A stretch of DNA of 64,000 nucleotides from an uncultured Eubacterium sp. (GTDB lineage: Bacteria > Bacillota > Clostridia > Oscillospirales > Acutalibacteraceae), in NCBI GenBank assembly GCA_944380545.1, contig CALWHV010000007.1, positions 310,001 through 374,000 of the forward strand, in the 5' to 3' direction. A program made the translations under genes and the position numbers. The notes under the pieces are model-generated. The model did not search any database. It was given only the letters and a program-made list of their open reading frames with translations, and was not told the origin of the DNA. This document shows, piece after piece, positions 35,837 to 43,775 of the stretch (its first letter is position 1; every line of letters starts with the position of its first letter).

Positions 35837-35851
35837 GTTTAGCTGCTAAAC
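35837..35851. promoter_or_regulatory. Palindromic operator candidate of the MarR regulator
   Basis: GTTTAGC-T-GCTAAAC is a perfect 15-bp inverted repeat ending 5 bp before the -35 box. Its size and position suit MarR-family autoregulation. Confidence 0.55.
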
Positions 35852-35856
35852 AATGC

Positions 35857-35885
35857 TTGACAAGCGCGCATGCGCGCGATATAAT
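35857..35885 (+). promoter_or_regulatory. Consensus promoter of the marR-sufCB operon
   Basis: TTGACA (35857-35862), 17 bp, TATAAT (35880-35885). The spacer itself contains a perfect 14-bp palindrome, GCGCGCATGCGCGC, a second possible regulator site. Confidence 0.85.
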
Positions 35886-35911
35886 ATGAAAACAAAAAGG
35901 AGGGGCGCGGT

Positions 35912-36421
35912 ATGCAGTGCGGAATATCACAATGCTTTTTTGATATGCTGGGCGAGATATTTGCCGGCCGGAGGCAGCCTGTGGACTGCGCAGGGCAGAG
36001 CCTGCACCGCTCGGAGCTTAGGCTGATGCAGCTTATAGGCGAAGCGCCGCAGCTGAATGTGAGCGAGCTTTCCGAAAGGGCGGGCGTGACCAAAAGCGCC
36101 GTTACGCAGATGAGCGGCAAGCTTTGCGAAAAAGGACTTATAGATGCGCGCAAAAACCCCCATAATAAAAAAGAGAAATATTTTTGCCTTACACAAAGCG
36201 GCAGAAGCGCGCTTGACGCCTATGAAAACGCCAACCGCCGCGCCGCCGCCGGAATGAGGGAATATCTGTGCGCGCTGAGCGCGGATGAAAAAAAGACGAT
36301 AATGGATTTTATGAAAACGGCGCGGGAATATATGCCGTCTTTCAGCTTCAGCTGCCGCTGCGAGGAGGGCGGCGGCGCGAGCTGCCTCAGCGCCGGAGAA
36401 GGGAGAAAAAACGATGCTTGA
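35912..36421 (+). CDS. MarR family regulator with cysteine-rich ends
   Basis: 169 residues; AAAAGGAGG precedes ATG 35912. The winged helix spans about 32-100 (LRLMQLIGEAP, VSELSERAGVTKSAVTQMSG, wing near NPHNKKEKYF). Cysteines at 3, 8 and 26 and a C-terminal CRC...C cluster (148, 150, 158) are unusual for MarR and could sense redox state or bind a metal or Fe-S centre; this is inference. The stop overlaps the sufC start (ATGCTTGA), so it is co-translated with Fe-S assembly genes and probably regulates them through the upstream palindromes. Confidence 0.87.
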   Translation: MQCGISQCFFDMLGEIFAGRRQPVDCAGQSLHRSELRLMQLIGEAPQLNVSELSERAGVTKSAVTQMSGKLCEKGLIDARKNPHNKKEKYFCLTQSGRSALDAYENANRRAAAGMREYLCALSADEKKTIMDFMKTAREYMPSFSFSCRCEEGGGASCLSAGEGRKNDA

Positions 36422-37157
36422 GCTTAAAAACATCTCTTTTTGCGTTGACAGCGAAAGCGGCAAGGGTCAAAAGGAGATACTTAAAAACATTGATCTGACG
36501 ATAGACGAGGACAGCTTTGTTGTTATAACCGGCCCGAACGGCGGCGGAAAATCCACGCTTGCAAAGATAATTATGGGCATAGAGAAGCCGACCGGCGGCA
36601 GCATCATATACAAGGGGCGCGACATAACCGGCCTTGATATTGACGAGCGCGCAAAGCTCGGCATAGGCTTTGCGTTTCAGCAGCCGGTGCGCTTCAAGGG
36701 GCTTACGGTGCGCGATCTTCTGAGCCTTGCGGTGAACAGGAGCGTGGACACGCACGAGCTTTGCGGCTATCTTTCAGAGGTGGGGCTGTGCGCGGCGGAC
36801 TATATAAACCGCGAGATAAACGCCAGCCTTTCCGGCGGCGAGCTCAAAAGGATAGAGATAGCCACGCTTATGGCGCGCGGCGTTGAATTTTCGCTGTTTG
36901 ACGAGCCGGAGGCGGGCATAGACCTGTGGAGCTTCAACAACCTGATAGCCGTTTTTGAAAAGCTGCGCGACGCAAAGCACGGCGCGGTGGTTATAATCAG
37001 CCATCAGGAGAGGATACTTGAGATAGCGGACAAGCTTGTTGTTATCTCCGGCGGCGAAAAGACCGCGGAGGGAAGCCGCGGCGAGATACTGCCGCAGCTG
37101 CTGTGCGATTCAAGCGCGTGCAGATTTTACAAGGCAAGGAGGAGCGGCGATGAATGA
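36414..37157 (+). CDS. sufC: Fe-S assembly ATPase SufC (minimal SufBC type)
   Basis: 247 residues, soluble ABC ATPase. Walker A GPNGGGKST at 40-48, Q-loop FAFQQP, signature LSGGELKR near 139, Walker B FSLFDEPEAG near 160, switch histidine in IISHQE. SufC drives Fe-S cluster building on its SufB/D partner, encoded next with an 8-bp overlap. No sufS, sufU or sufD is adjacent, so this matches the two-gene minimal SUF-like arrangement (called SMS). Confidence 0.9.
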   Translation: MLELKNISFCVDSESGKGQKEILKNIDLTIDEDSFVVITGPNGGGKSTLAKIIMGIEKPTGGSIIYKGRDITGLDIDERAKLGIGFAFQQPVRFKGLTVRDLLSLAVNRSVDTHELCGYLSEVGLCAADYINREINASLSGGELKRIEIATLMARGVEFSLFDEPEAGIDLWSFNNLIAVFEKLRDAKHGAVVIISHQERILEIADKLVVISGGEKTAEGSRGEILPQLLCDSSACRFYKARRSGDE

Positions 37158-38082
37158 CATAAAAAAAGACCCGATACTGGGCGGGCTGCTGAAAACTATC
37201 GCCGGCATTGCGGACACGCCGAAGGGCGCGTTCAACATCCGCCTGAACGGGGCGGGCATAGCGCGTCAGAGCACTGAAAATGTTGAGATAATCCCCAAGC
37301 CGCAGGGCAAGGGCATAGAGATATATGTTAAGCCGGGCACGGCGGGCGAGACGGTGCATATCCCCGTTGTGGTTGAAGCGAGCGGCTTTCAGGACATCGT
37401 TTACAACGATTTTTACATCGGCGCGGGCGCGGATGTGGATATAATAGCCGGCTGCGGCATCCACAACGACGGCGAGCATCTTTCGCAGCACGACGGCATC
37501 CACACCTTTCATATAGGCGCGGGCGCGCGCGTGCGCTATGTTGAAAAGCATTACGGCGAGGGCGGCGGCAGCGGCGAGCGCGTGCTCAACCCCGTTACCG
37601 TGGTGCATATGGACAAAAACAGCTTTCTTGAGATGGAAACGGTGCAGATAGAGGGCGTTGATTCCACAAAGCGAGTTACGAACGCCGACCTTAAGGAAAA
37701 CGCGCGCCTTGTGATAAAGGAAAAGATAATGACGAGCGGCAAGCAGTTTGCCGTAACGGAATTCACCGTGGAGCTGGACGGCGACGGTTCCGGCGCGGAC
37801 ATAAGCTCGCGCTCCGTTGCAAAGGGCGAATCGCGGCAGGAATTTTTCTCCGCACTGCACGGAAACGCGCAGTGCAGCGGCCACTCGGAATGTGATTCCA
37901 TAATTATGGACAGCGGCTTTGTTAAATCCGTGCCGGAGATCATTGCAAACGATGTTAACGCCTCGCTTATCCACGAGGCGGCGATAGGCAAGATTGCCGG
38001 CGAGCAGATAACGAAGCTGATGACGCTGGGCCTTTCCCGCGAGGACGCCGAAAAGCAGATAATCAAGGGATTTTTAAAATAA
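37150..38082 (+). CDS. sufB: SufB/SufD family Fe-S scaffold (minimal type)
   Basis: 310 residues from ATG 37150, with AGGAGG upstream inside sufC. It lacks the long N-terminal part of classical SufB and consists of the beta-helix core and C-terminal helices (IIANDVNASLIHEAAIGKIA, MTLGLSREDAEKQIIKGFL). The CSHG motif of classical SufB is replaced by SLIHE, keeping the histidine. It forms the scaffold on which SufC acts. The single subunit probably makes a homodimer. A strong terminator follows. Confidence 0.88.
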   Translation: MNDIKKDPILGGLLKTIAGIADTPKGAFNIRLNGAGIARQSTENVEIIPKPQGKGIEIYVKPGTAGETVHIPVVVEASGFQDIVYNDFYIGAGADVDIIAGCGIHNDGEHLSQHDGIHTFHIGAGARVRYVEKHYGEGGGSGERVLNPVTVVHMDKNSFLEMETVQIEGVDSTKRVTNADLKENARLVIKEKIMTSGKQFAVTEFTVELDGDGSGADISSRSVAKGESRQEFFSALHGNAQCSGHSECDSIIMDSGFVKSVPEIIANDVNASLIHEAAIGKIAGEQITKLMTLGLSREDAEKQIIKGFLK

Positions 38083-38091
38083 GCAAAACAA

Positions 38092-38128
38092 AAAAGCCAT
38101 CCACACTTTTGATGTGTGAATGGCTTTT
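38092..38128 (+). terminator. Terminator of the marR-sufCB operon
   Basis: Stem AAAAGCCAT(C)CACAC/GTGTGAATGGCTTTT with a short T-rich loop. Confidence 0.85.
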
Positions 38129-38149
38129 ATCTTTAAAAACTGTTTGATT

Positions 38150-38606
38150 TTAAGCGGCGAACGCAGTTGTATCATATTCGGCGAGCGAACGAAATGGTAT
38201 GAACAATCGGGGTTCCCGAAAAGCGTTAGCTCCAACAACCGCGCGTAGGGGCGGCTATCAGCCGCCCGCATAACAACCCCTCAGTCAGCTTCGCTGACAG
38301 CTCCCCTTACACAGGGGAGCCTTGAGCAATCGCCGAAATTACGGCTTTTAGCTGTCTCATCGGGGTCCCCGAAAAGCGCAAGCCCAACAACCACGCGTAG
38401 GGGCTGCTATCAGCAGCCCGCAAGGAGCGATCAATCGCTGAAACGACGCTTTTTAGCGGTCCGCAGGTTGCGGACCCTACGCGGGGTTTGGTAAAACAAC
38501 ATTATTTTTTATTCGGCGGTTGTGAGCGCAATGGTATGAATTTCGACGAAGCGGACCCTACGCGGTGTTTAGTAAAACAGCGAGGTTTGGTGAAACAACA
38601 TTATTT
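38150..38606 (+). repeat. Mosaic intergenic hairpin repeat, copy B
   Basis: It fills the whole 480-bp gap between convergent sufB and trmB. Modules in order: GTATGAACAA end, CGGGG(T)TCCCG hairpin, GTAGGGGCGGC/GCCGCCC hairpin, a CAGTCAGCTTCGCTGAC plus CTCCCC/GGGGAG hairpin block (38277-38325), a second CGGGGTCCCCG, GGGCTGCT/AGCAGCCC hairpin, GGTCCGCA/TGCGGACC hairpin, the TTTGGTAAAACAACATTATTTTT box and a GGTATGAATTT end (38533-38543), then a partial repetition. The last partial copy runs into the trmB stop codon. Confidence 0.8.
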
Positions 38607-38607
38607 T

Positions 38608-39279
38608 TTAATCGGCTCGGCGAGCCTCAAGCCGGTAGATGGGGCAGCCCATTGATGAAAAGCGCGCCTCATATTCCGTAACTATATTATCCGGCTCTTC
38701 AAGCGCGTGCAGGTCAAGGCTGATATTTGAAAGCAGGAAGCCGCACTGCGAAAGCTGCTCCAGCGAAAATTCAAAGAAGTGCATATTATCCGTTTTCTGC
38801 GTGATTGCGGCGCCCGGCGCCATAAGGCGTTTATATATCTCCAAAAACCGCGGGTGCGTGAGGCGGTGCTTTGCGTATTTTGCCTTTGGAAACGGGCAGC
38901 TGAAATTAAGATAGATATGCGAAACGCTGCCCGCGGGGATGAACCTTGGCAGATATTCCGCCGCGGTGCACATAAAGCGCAGGTTTTTAAGCCCCGAATC
39001 GCGCGCCGTTTCAGCCGCCTTAACTATTACATTGGGCACCTTTTCAACGGCTATGATATTCAGCTCGGGATGCCTGCGTGCAAATTCGCAGGCGAACGCG
39101 CCCTGGCCGCAGCCGATCTCCAAAACAAGCGGCGCGCTTCTGCCGAAAACCTTTACCATATCGAACAGCCTGCCGCCCTCTTCAAGCGAAAAATCAAGCA
39201 CCTGCGTTTGGCAGGGCAGCAGCAAATCGCCGCATTCCTCAAGCCGGCGCGGCAGATTTTTCTTTCTTCTCATCCTCAT
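38608..39279 (-). CDS. trmB: tRNA (guanine-N7-)-methyltransferase
   Basis: 223 residues. SAM-binding motif LEIGCGQGAF near 54-63; EKV after strand 2; C-terminal NIVTEYEARF that recognises tRNA. It methylates G46 in the tRNA variable loop. The usual NFSDPWPK motif reads NFSCPFPK here, so the conserved aspartate is replaced by cysteine. Start ATG with MRMRRKKNL typical of the family. It lies 13 bp after mnmA in a run of four minus-strand genes. The stop codon falls in the edge of a dispersed repeat. Confidence 0.92.
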   Translation of the reverse strand: MRMRRKKNLPRRLEECGDLLLPCQTQVLDFSLEEGGRLFDMVKVFGRSAPLVLEIGCGQGAFACEFARRHPELNIIAVEKVPNVIVKAAETARDSGLKNLRFMCTAAEYLPRFIPAGSVSHIYLNFSCPFPKAKYAKHRLTHPRFLEIYKRLMAPGAAITQKTDNMHFFEFSLEQLSQCGFLLSNISLDLHALEEPDNIVTEYEARFSSMGCPIYRLEARRAD

Positions 39280-39292
39280 AATATATCCTCTT

Positions 39293-40333
39293 TCAAACGA
39301 TGGTGCCGCCGCCGATCAGCGTGTCGCCTCTGTACATAACAAGCGCCTGCCCCGGCGCGGCGGCTCTCTGCGGCTCGTCAAAAACAATCTTGAATGAGCC
39401 CTCGCCCGCGTTATATACGCTTGCGGGCTGCTCCTTCATATTGTATCTTGTGCGGGCAAGCACGCGCATACCGTCCTCTATCCCTGAAACGGCAACAAGA
39501 TTGACATCCCGCGCCGTTACCGTGCGTGAAAAAAGCTCCGCGCCCTCTGAGAGTATCACGCGGTTCGAGGCGGCGTCCTTGCCGCAGACGAAGAGCGGCG
39601 CGCCGTGCGAGATGCCAAGCCCCCTGCGCTGCCCTATCGTATATCGGATTATGCCGCGGTGCGTTCCGAGCTTTTCGCCGGAGACGGAAACGAAATCGCC
39701 GGGCGCACAGGTCTTTCCCGTATGCCGCTCGATAAACGACGCATAATCGCCGTCCGGCACAAAGCAGATGTCCTGGCTCTCCTTTTTTTCCGAAAGCTCA
39801 AGCCCCGCCTCTGCCGCCAGTTCCCTTATCTTGCTCTTGCTCATCCCGCCGAGCGGGAAAACGCAGTGCGAAAGCGTTTCCTGCGAAAGCGAATACAGCA
39901 CATAGCTTTGGTCCTTTTTTTCATCGGCGGCTTTTTTTATCTCGTACCTGCCGGTGGATGCGTTGAAGCCGCATCGCGCGTAATGGCCGGTTGCAAGGCA
40001 GTCGAACCCCATTGAGCGCGCCTTTTCAAGCAGCGCGCCGAACTTCAGGTGCCTGTTGCAGCTTATGCAGGGATTGGGAGTGCCGCCCGTTTCATATGTT
40101 TTTATGAAATCGGCGATAACCCTTTCTTCAAATTGGGTGCAGAAATCAAAAACATAAAATTCGATGCCCAGCCTTTTTGCCGCGGCGGCGGCGTCAAGCT
40201 CGTCCTGCCTGTTTGCCCCGCGCCAAAGGCGCATCATAGCGCCGGCACATTCATAGCCGGCTTTTTTCATTAAAATCGCGGCGGCGCTGCTGTCTACGCC
40301 GCCGCTCATTGCAATAAGCGCTTTTTTGCCCAT
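39293..40333 (-). CDS. mnmA: tRNA-specific 2-thiouridylase MnmA
   Basis: 346 residues. PP-loop SGGVDSS at 10-16; first catalytic cysteine in TPNPCISCN; second in SQDICFVPDG; GTHRGIIRYTIGQRRGLGI domain junction and C-terminal beta barrel. It makes 2-thiouridine at U34 of Glu, Gln and Lys tRNAs. Start ATG after AAGGAG. It sits 12 bp after nadA. Confidence 0.95.
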   Translation of the reverse strand: MGKKALIAMSGGVDSSAAAILMKKAGYECAGAMMRLWRGANRQDELDAAAAAKRLGIEFYVFDFCTQFEERVIADFIKTYETGGTPNPCISCNRHLKFGALLEKARSMGFDCLATGHYARCGFNASTGRYEIKKAADEKKDQSYVLYSLSQETLSHCVFPLGGMSKSKIRELAAEAGLELSEKKESQDICFVPDGDYASFIERHTGKTCAPGDFVSVSGEKLGTHRGIIRYTIGQRRGLGISHGAPLFVCGKDAASNRVILSEGAELFSRTVTARDVNLVAVSGIEDGMRVLARTRYNMKEQPASVYNAGEGSFKIVFDEPQRAAAPGQALVMYRGDTLIGGGTIV

Positions 40334-40345
40334 AGGCTCTCCTTA

Positions 40346-41263
40346 TCAGCCGCCGTATTCAATCATTTTTTCTATGCTTTTAAGCGCGGGCGCGGCAATA
40401 TCCGGAGCTATATGTATCTCCTCGCCCGCAAGCCCGCGGCAGCAAAGCTCTACCTGCGCCAGATCCGTAAGGCGCATATCGGGGCAGATAAGCCCCGCCG
40501 AAACGGGGTAAAACCGCTTTTCCGGCAGCTCAAAGCGCAGATGGGAAACGATGCTGCCCTCAGTTGCGATTATAAATTCCGCAGCAGAGCTTTTGCGCGC
40601 AAAATCCATAATTCCGGCGGTTGAGCCGGTGTAATCGGCAATATCCGTTACTGCGCGCGGACATTCGGGATGCGCCAAAAGCAGCGCGTTAGGGTGCAGC
40701 CGCCTTGCCGTTTCCGCCTGCTGCGCGGTTACGGCGGCGTGGTGCGGGCAGCCGCCCTGCATCAGGATGATGCTTTTATCCGGGCAGTTTTTCTGAACGA
40801 ACGAGCCGAGGTTGACATCCGGCACGAAAATTACTTCCTTTTGGCTGAGCGCGCCCACCACCTTTACGGCGCAGGAGGAGGTTACGCAGACATCGCTGAC
40901 CGCCTTGAGAGCCGCCGTGGTGTTTACATACGCCGCCACAGCCGCGTTCGGGTGCAGCCGCCGAAGCTCAAGTATATCCTGCGGCGAAAATTGCTGAGCC
41001 ATCGGGCAGCCCGCCTGCGGCTCTGAAAGAATGACGCGCTTTTGAGGCGCAAGCAGCTTCACCATCTCCGCCATAAAGCGCACGCCGCACATAAGCACGG
41101 TGGAATTTTCAACGCTTTTTGCCCTTACGGCAAGGGCGTATGAATCGCCGGTGAAATCCGCCGCCTCGCAGACCTCCCTTGACTGGTAGGAGTGGGCGAG
41201 TATGCAGATGTCGTTTTCCTTTTTAAGGCGCTCTATTTCTTTTAAAAGTGTGCAGATCTCCAT
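40346..41263 (-). CDS. nadA: Quinolinate synthase NadA
   Basis: 305 residues. AHSYQ at the start of the dihydroxyacetone phosphate site, and three cysteines for the 4Fe-4S cluster in MCGVRFMAE, HPECP and LICPDM. It condenses iminoaspartate with dihydroxyacetone phosphate in NAD synthesis. Usual partners nadB and nadC are absent from the window; instead it lies between a sugar kinase and mnmA with gaps of 12 bp each. The cluster-dependent enzyme is a likely client of the Suf proteins nearby. Confidence 0.93.
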   Translation of the reverse strand: MEICTLLKEIERLKKENDICILAHSYQSREVCEAADFTGDSYALAVRAKSVENSTVLMCGVRFMAEMVKLLAPQKRVILSEPQAGCPMAQQFSPQDILELRRLHPNAAVAAYVNTTAALKAVSDVCVTSSCAVKVVGALSQKEVIFVPDVNLGSFVQKNCPDKSIILMQGGCPHHAAVTAQQAETARRLHPNALLLAHPECPRAVTDIADYTGSTAGIMDFARKSSAAEFIIATEGSIVSHLRFELPEKRFYPVSAGLICPDMRLTDLAQVELCCRGLAGEEIHIAPDIAAPALKSIEKMIEYGG

Positions 41264-41275
41264 ATTATCAGCCCT

Positions 41276-42460
41276 TTACGGTTCAAGCCTGACGCCGTCC
41301 GCCGTGTTGATGAAGCGAACGGAAAAATCATCCTTATACTGCGGATACGCCTCAAGATATTTCTCCTTGAGGAATTCCGCGGCAAAATCCTTTTTTGCGG
41401 GGTCGATAAGCGCTATAGACGAGCCGTTGAAGCCCGCGCCGCTGAAGCGGCCGCCCCAAACGCCGTCGCACTCAAGCATAATCTCGTAGAGCTTTTTAAG
41501 CTCCGGCGAGCCTGTTTCCCAATTATAGATCGAGGAATGGCCGGATTCAAACATTATTCTGCCGAACTCCGCTATATCGCCGTTTCTCCAGGCGCGCGCG
41601 CCGCGCTGAACGCGCGAAAACTCGCCGTAAAAATGCTCCGCCCTGCGCCTCCACGCAGGGGGAAGCTTGCCCTTGTATTCGTCAAATATCTCGCGCGGAA
41701 CATCGCGCATATAGCTGTCCTTAAAGCTGCCGTAGGGCACGCCGGCAAACGCGCGCAGCGCAAAGGACGCCGCCTTGGCCTCGTCCACCCGCGAATTGAA
41801 CGCCGTGTTTGCAAGCTTTCTTTCCTTGCCGGAAAAGATGACGGCAAAAACATACGGCGGCATATCCGCGCTCTGCGGGATAAGCTCGTATTCATCGGTG
41901 AGCGTGTCAAGATAAAGCAGATGGTCCTTTTTTGAATAGACCTCGCAGCTTTGGTCCATAGTGCCCACATTCATCTCAAGATAATCGTGCTCCGCGTAAA
42001 GCGCAAGCTCTATAAGCTCCTTTTGGGTGAGGCTTATGCCGTTTATCCTGCAAATGGCGGTTATATACGCGATAAGCACCGCCGCCGAGGAGGAAAGCCC
42101 CCCGACCGGCAGGCTGCCGTGGATAACGCCGATCATACCCGTATCCACCCTGTGGCGGCGCTTTACGGAAACGAACGCCGCGCGGGCGAAATCGCCCCAG
42201 TCAAACGCCCTTTGTGAAAGCTCGTAGGCGGAAAACTCGGCAGCTCCGTCAAAATTTGCGCTGTAAAGCCGCACTGAGCCGTCGCTGGTGGGGAGATAGG
42301 CAAGCGTTACGCCCTCGTCTATCGCAAAGCCGGATATAAGCCCGTGCTGATAATCCGAATGTGCGCCCACCGGCGCAATCCTGTAAGGGCAGTACGCCGT
42401 GAGCGGCTCCTCCGCCGTGTTGAATTTTATTTTGAAAAGTTCCTGCGCCTGCATAGCCAT
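41276..42460 (-). CDS. GHMP sugar kinase, galacturonokinase-like
   Basis: 394 residues from ATG 42460 (AAAGG 8 nt upstream; a GTG just before is less well placed). Galactokinase-family motifs: YRIAPVGAHSDYQHG near 27-41, the ATP loop GSLPVGGLSSSAA near 117-129 and GGRFSGAGFNG near 345. The AHSDYQHG sugar site and the conserved RAEHFYGE and VQRGARAW stretch resemble plant galacturonokinase more than classical galactokinase. Probable reaction: sugar or uronic acid plus ATP to the 1-phosphate. First gene of the nadA-mnmA-trmB run. The substrate assignment is from remembered similarity and is uncertain. Confidence 0.78.
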   Translation of the reverse strand: MAMQAQELFKIKFNTAEEPLTAYCPYRIAPVGAHSDYQHGLISGFAIDEGVTLAYLPTSDGSVRLYSANFDGAAEFSAYELSQRAFDWGDFARAAFVSVKRRHRVDTGMIGVIHGSLPVGGLSSSAAVLIAYITAICRINGISLTQKELIELALYAEHDYLEMNVGTMDQSCEVYSKKDHLLYLDTLTDEYELIPQSADMPPYVFAVIFSGKERKLANTAFNSRVDEAKAASFALRAFAGVPYGSFKDSYMRDVPREIFDEYKGKLPPAWRRRAEHFYGEFSRVQRGARAWRNGDIAEFGRIMFESGHSSIYNWETGSPELKKLYEIMLECDGVWGGRFSGAGFNGSSIALIDPAKKDFAAEFLKEKYLEAYPQYKDDFSVRFINTADGVRLEP

Positions 42461-42541
42461 CACCGTTGCCTTTCGGGCTGAAAGATTTTGATTTTTGCCG
42501 CGCGCCGCCTGAATCGGCGCCGCGCAAGATTGAACGGATTT

Positions 42542-42570
42542 ATTTTACCATAAAGAAAGGAATAAGGCAA
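42542..42570 (-). promoter_or_regulatory. Promoter of the GHMP kinase-nadA-mnmA-trmB run
   Basis: Minus strand TTGCCT (42565-42570), 17 bp, TAAAAT (42542-42547). Confidence 0.5.
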
Positions 42571-42601
42571 CTAAAATAACTTTTCCGCCGCGCCTTTACG
42601 A

Positions 42602-42630
42602 TTGACAGGCTTTTCATTATTGGGTATAAT
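42602..42630 (+). promoter_or_regulatory. Consensus promoter of the glycan operon
   Basis: TTGACA (42602-42607), 17 bp, TATAAT (42625-42630), 57 bp before the first glycosyltransferase. Confidence 0.85.
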
Positions 42631-42687
42631 ACTAATAATATAAAAATCACTTTGTATATAAAAGCTTCCGCTCAAAGGGGGCGCAGG

Positions 42688-43761
42688 ATGAGCAGCAAGG
42701 GCATAAAGGTTTCCGTTATAATTCCCGTTTATAACGCGCAAAAATATCTTGAAAACACGCTTGAATGCGTTTTGGGGCAGAGCCTTAAGGAAATAGAGGT
42801 CATCTGCGTGGACGACGGCTCGACCGATTCCTCGCCCGATATACTTAAAAGGGCGGCGAAAAGCGATCCGCGCGTCAAAATCATAACGCAGCAAAACCGC
42901 TACGCCGGCGCGGCAAGGAACGCCGGTATGGCGGCGGCAAGCGGGAAATACCTGGTGTTTTGGGACGCCGACGATCTTTTTGACCGCGGCGCGCTCAGGG
43001 CGATGTATCAAAAATGCGAAAAGACGAGCGCCGATATATGCGTTTCGGCGGCGCGCAGGATGGACTGCGAGACCGGCAGAGTGCGCCTTACGCGGATATA
43101 CCTCAACAAAAAGCGCATAGACGCGCCGGAGCCCTTTTCAAAAAGGAGCTGCGGCGGCGCGATATTCAATTTCACAACGAATGTGCCGTGGAACAAGATG
43201 TTTCTGCGCTCGTTTGTTGAAAAAAACAATCTTTCCTTTCAGGAGCTGCCGCAGGCGAACGACGCTTATTTTGTGATGACGGCTCTGTTTTACGCCGAAA
43301 GGATATGCACCGTTTCCCGGCCGCTTATGACCTACCGCGAGGATAATCCCAAAAGCACTACCGGCACGGCGAGCAAAAATATGACCTGTGTTTTTGAGGC
43401 GCTGAAAAAAACATACGAGCGCATCTCAGCCGACGAGGGCTTTGACGGCGAGGTGCGCCGCTCGTTTGCAAACAAGGCGCTTGATTCGATGCTCTATTCC
43501 CTGCGCACGCAGAGAAGCGCCGAGGCGTACGGGCGGCTTTTTGAGCTTTACAAGGGCACGGCTCTGGAGCTTTTCGGCATTTCGGGGCACGGCGCGGATT
43601 ATATTTACGATGGCGAAAAACGCGAGGAGCTTAAGCTGATGGAGAGCTGCGGCGCGTATGATTTTCTGCTTGAAAAGGCGCGGCGGTACGAAAGGCGCTA
43701 TCGCCTGCTGAGCACGGACACGGCGGTGCGCATTATCCGCCTTATCAAAAGAATAAACTGA
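42688..43761 (+). CDS. Family 2 glycosyltransferase
   Basis: 357 residues from ATG 42688, after AAGGGGGCGCAGG. GT-A fold with VSVIIPVYNAQKYLENTLEC at the start, VCVDDGSTDSS-type UDP-sugar loop, GAARNAGM, and WDADDLF carrying the metal-binding DxD. The C-terminal 150 residues are helical and not recognised. It is cytoplasmic and adds sugars to a lipid-linked or surface glycan. First of four co-directed genes. Confidence 0.88.
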   Translation: MSSKGIKVSVIIPVYNAQKYLENTLECVLGQSLKEIEVICVDDGSTDSSPDILKRAAKSDPRVKIITQQNRYAGAARNAGMAAASGKYLVFWDADDLFDRGALRAMYQKCEKTSADICVSAARRMDCETGRVRLTRIYLNKKRIDAPEPFSKRSCGGAIFNFTTNVPWNKMFLRSFVEKNNLSFQELPQANDAYFVMTALFYAERICTVSRPLMTYREDNPKSTTGTASKNMTCVFEALKKTYERISADEGFDGEVRRSFANKALDSMLYSLRTQRSAEAYGRLFELYKGTALELFGISGHGADYIYDGEKREELKLMESCGAYDFLLEKARRYERRYRLLSTDTAVRIIRLIKRIN

Positions 43762-43775
43762 AACGGAGAAGGGCA

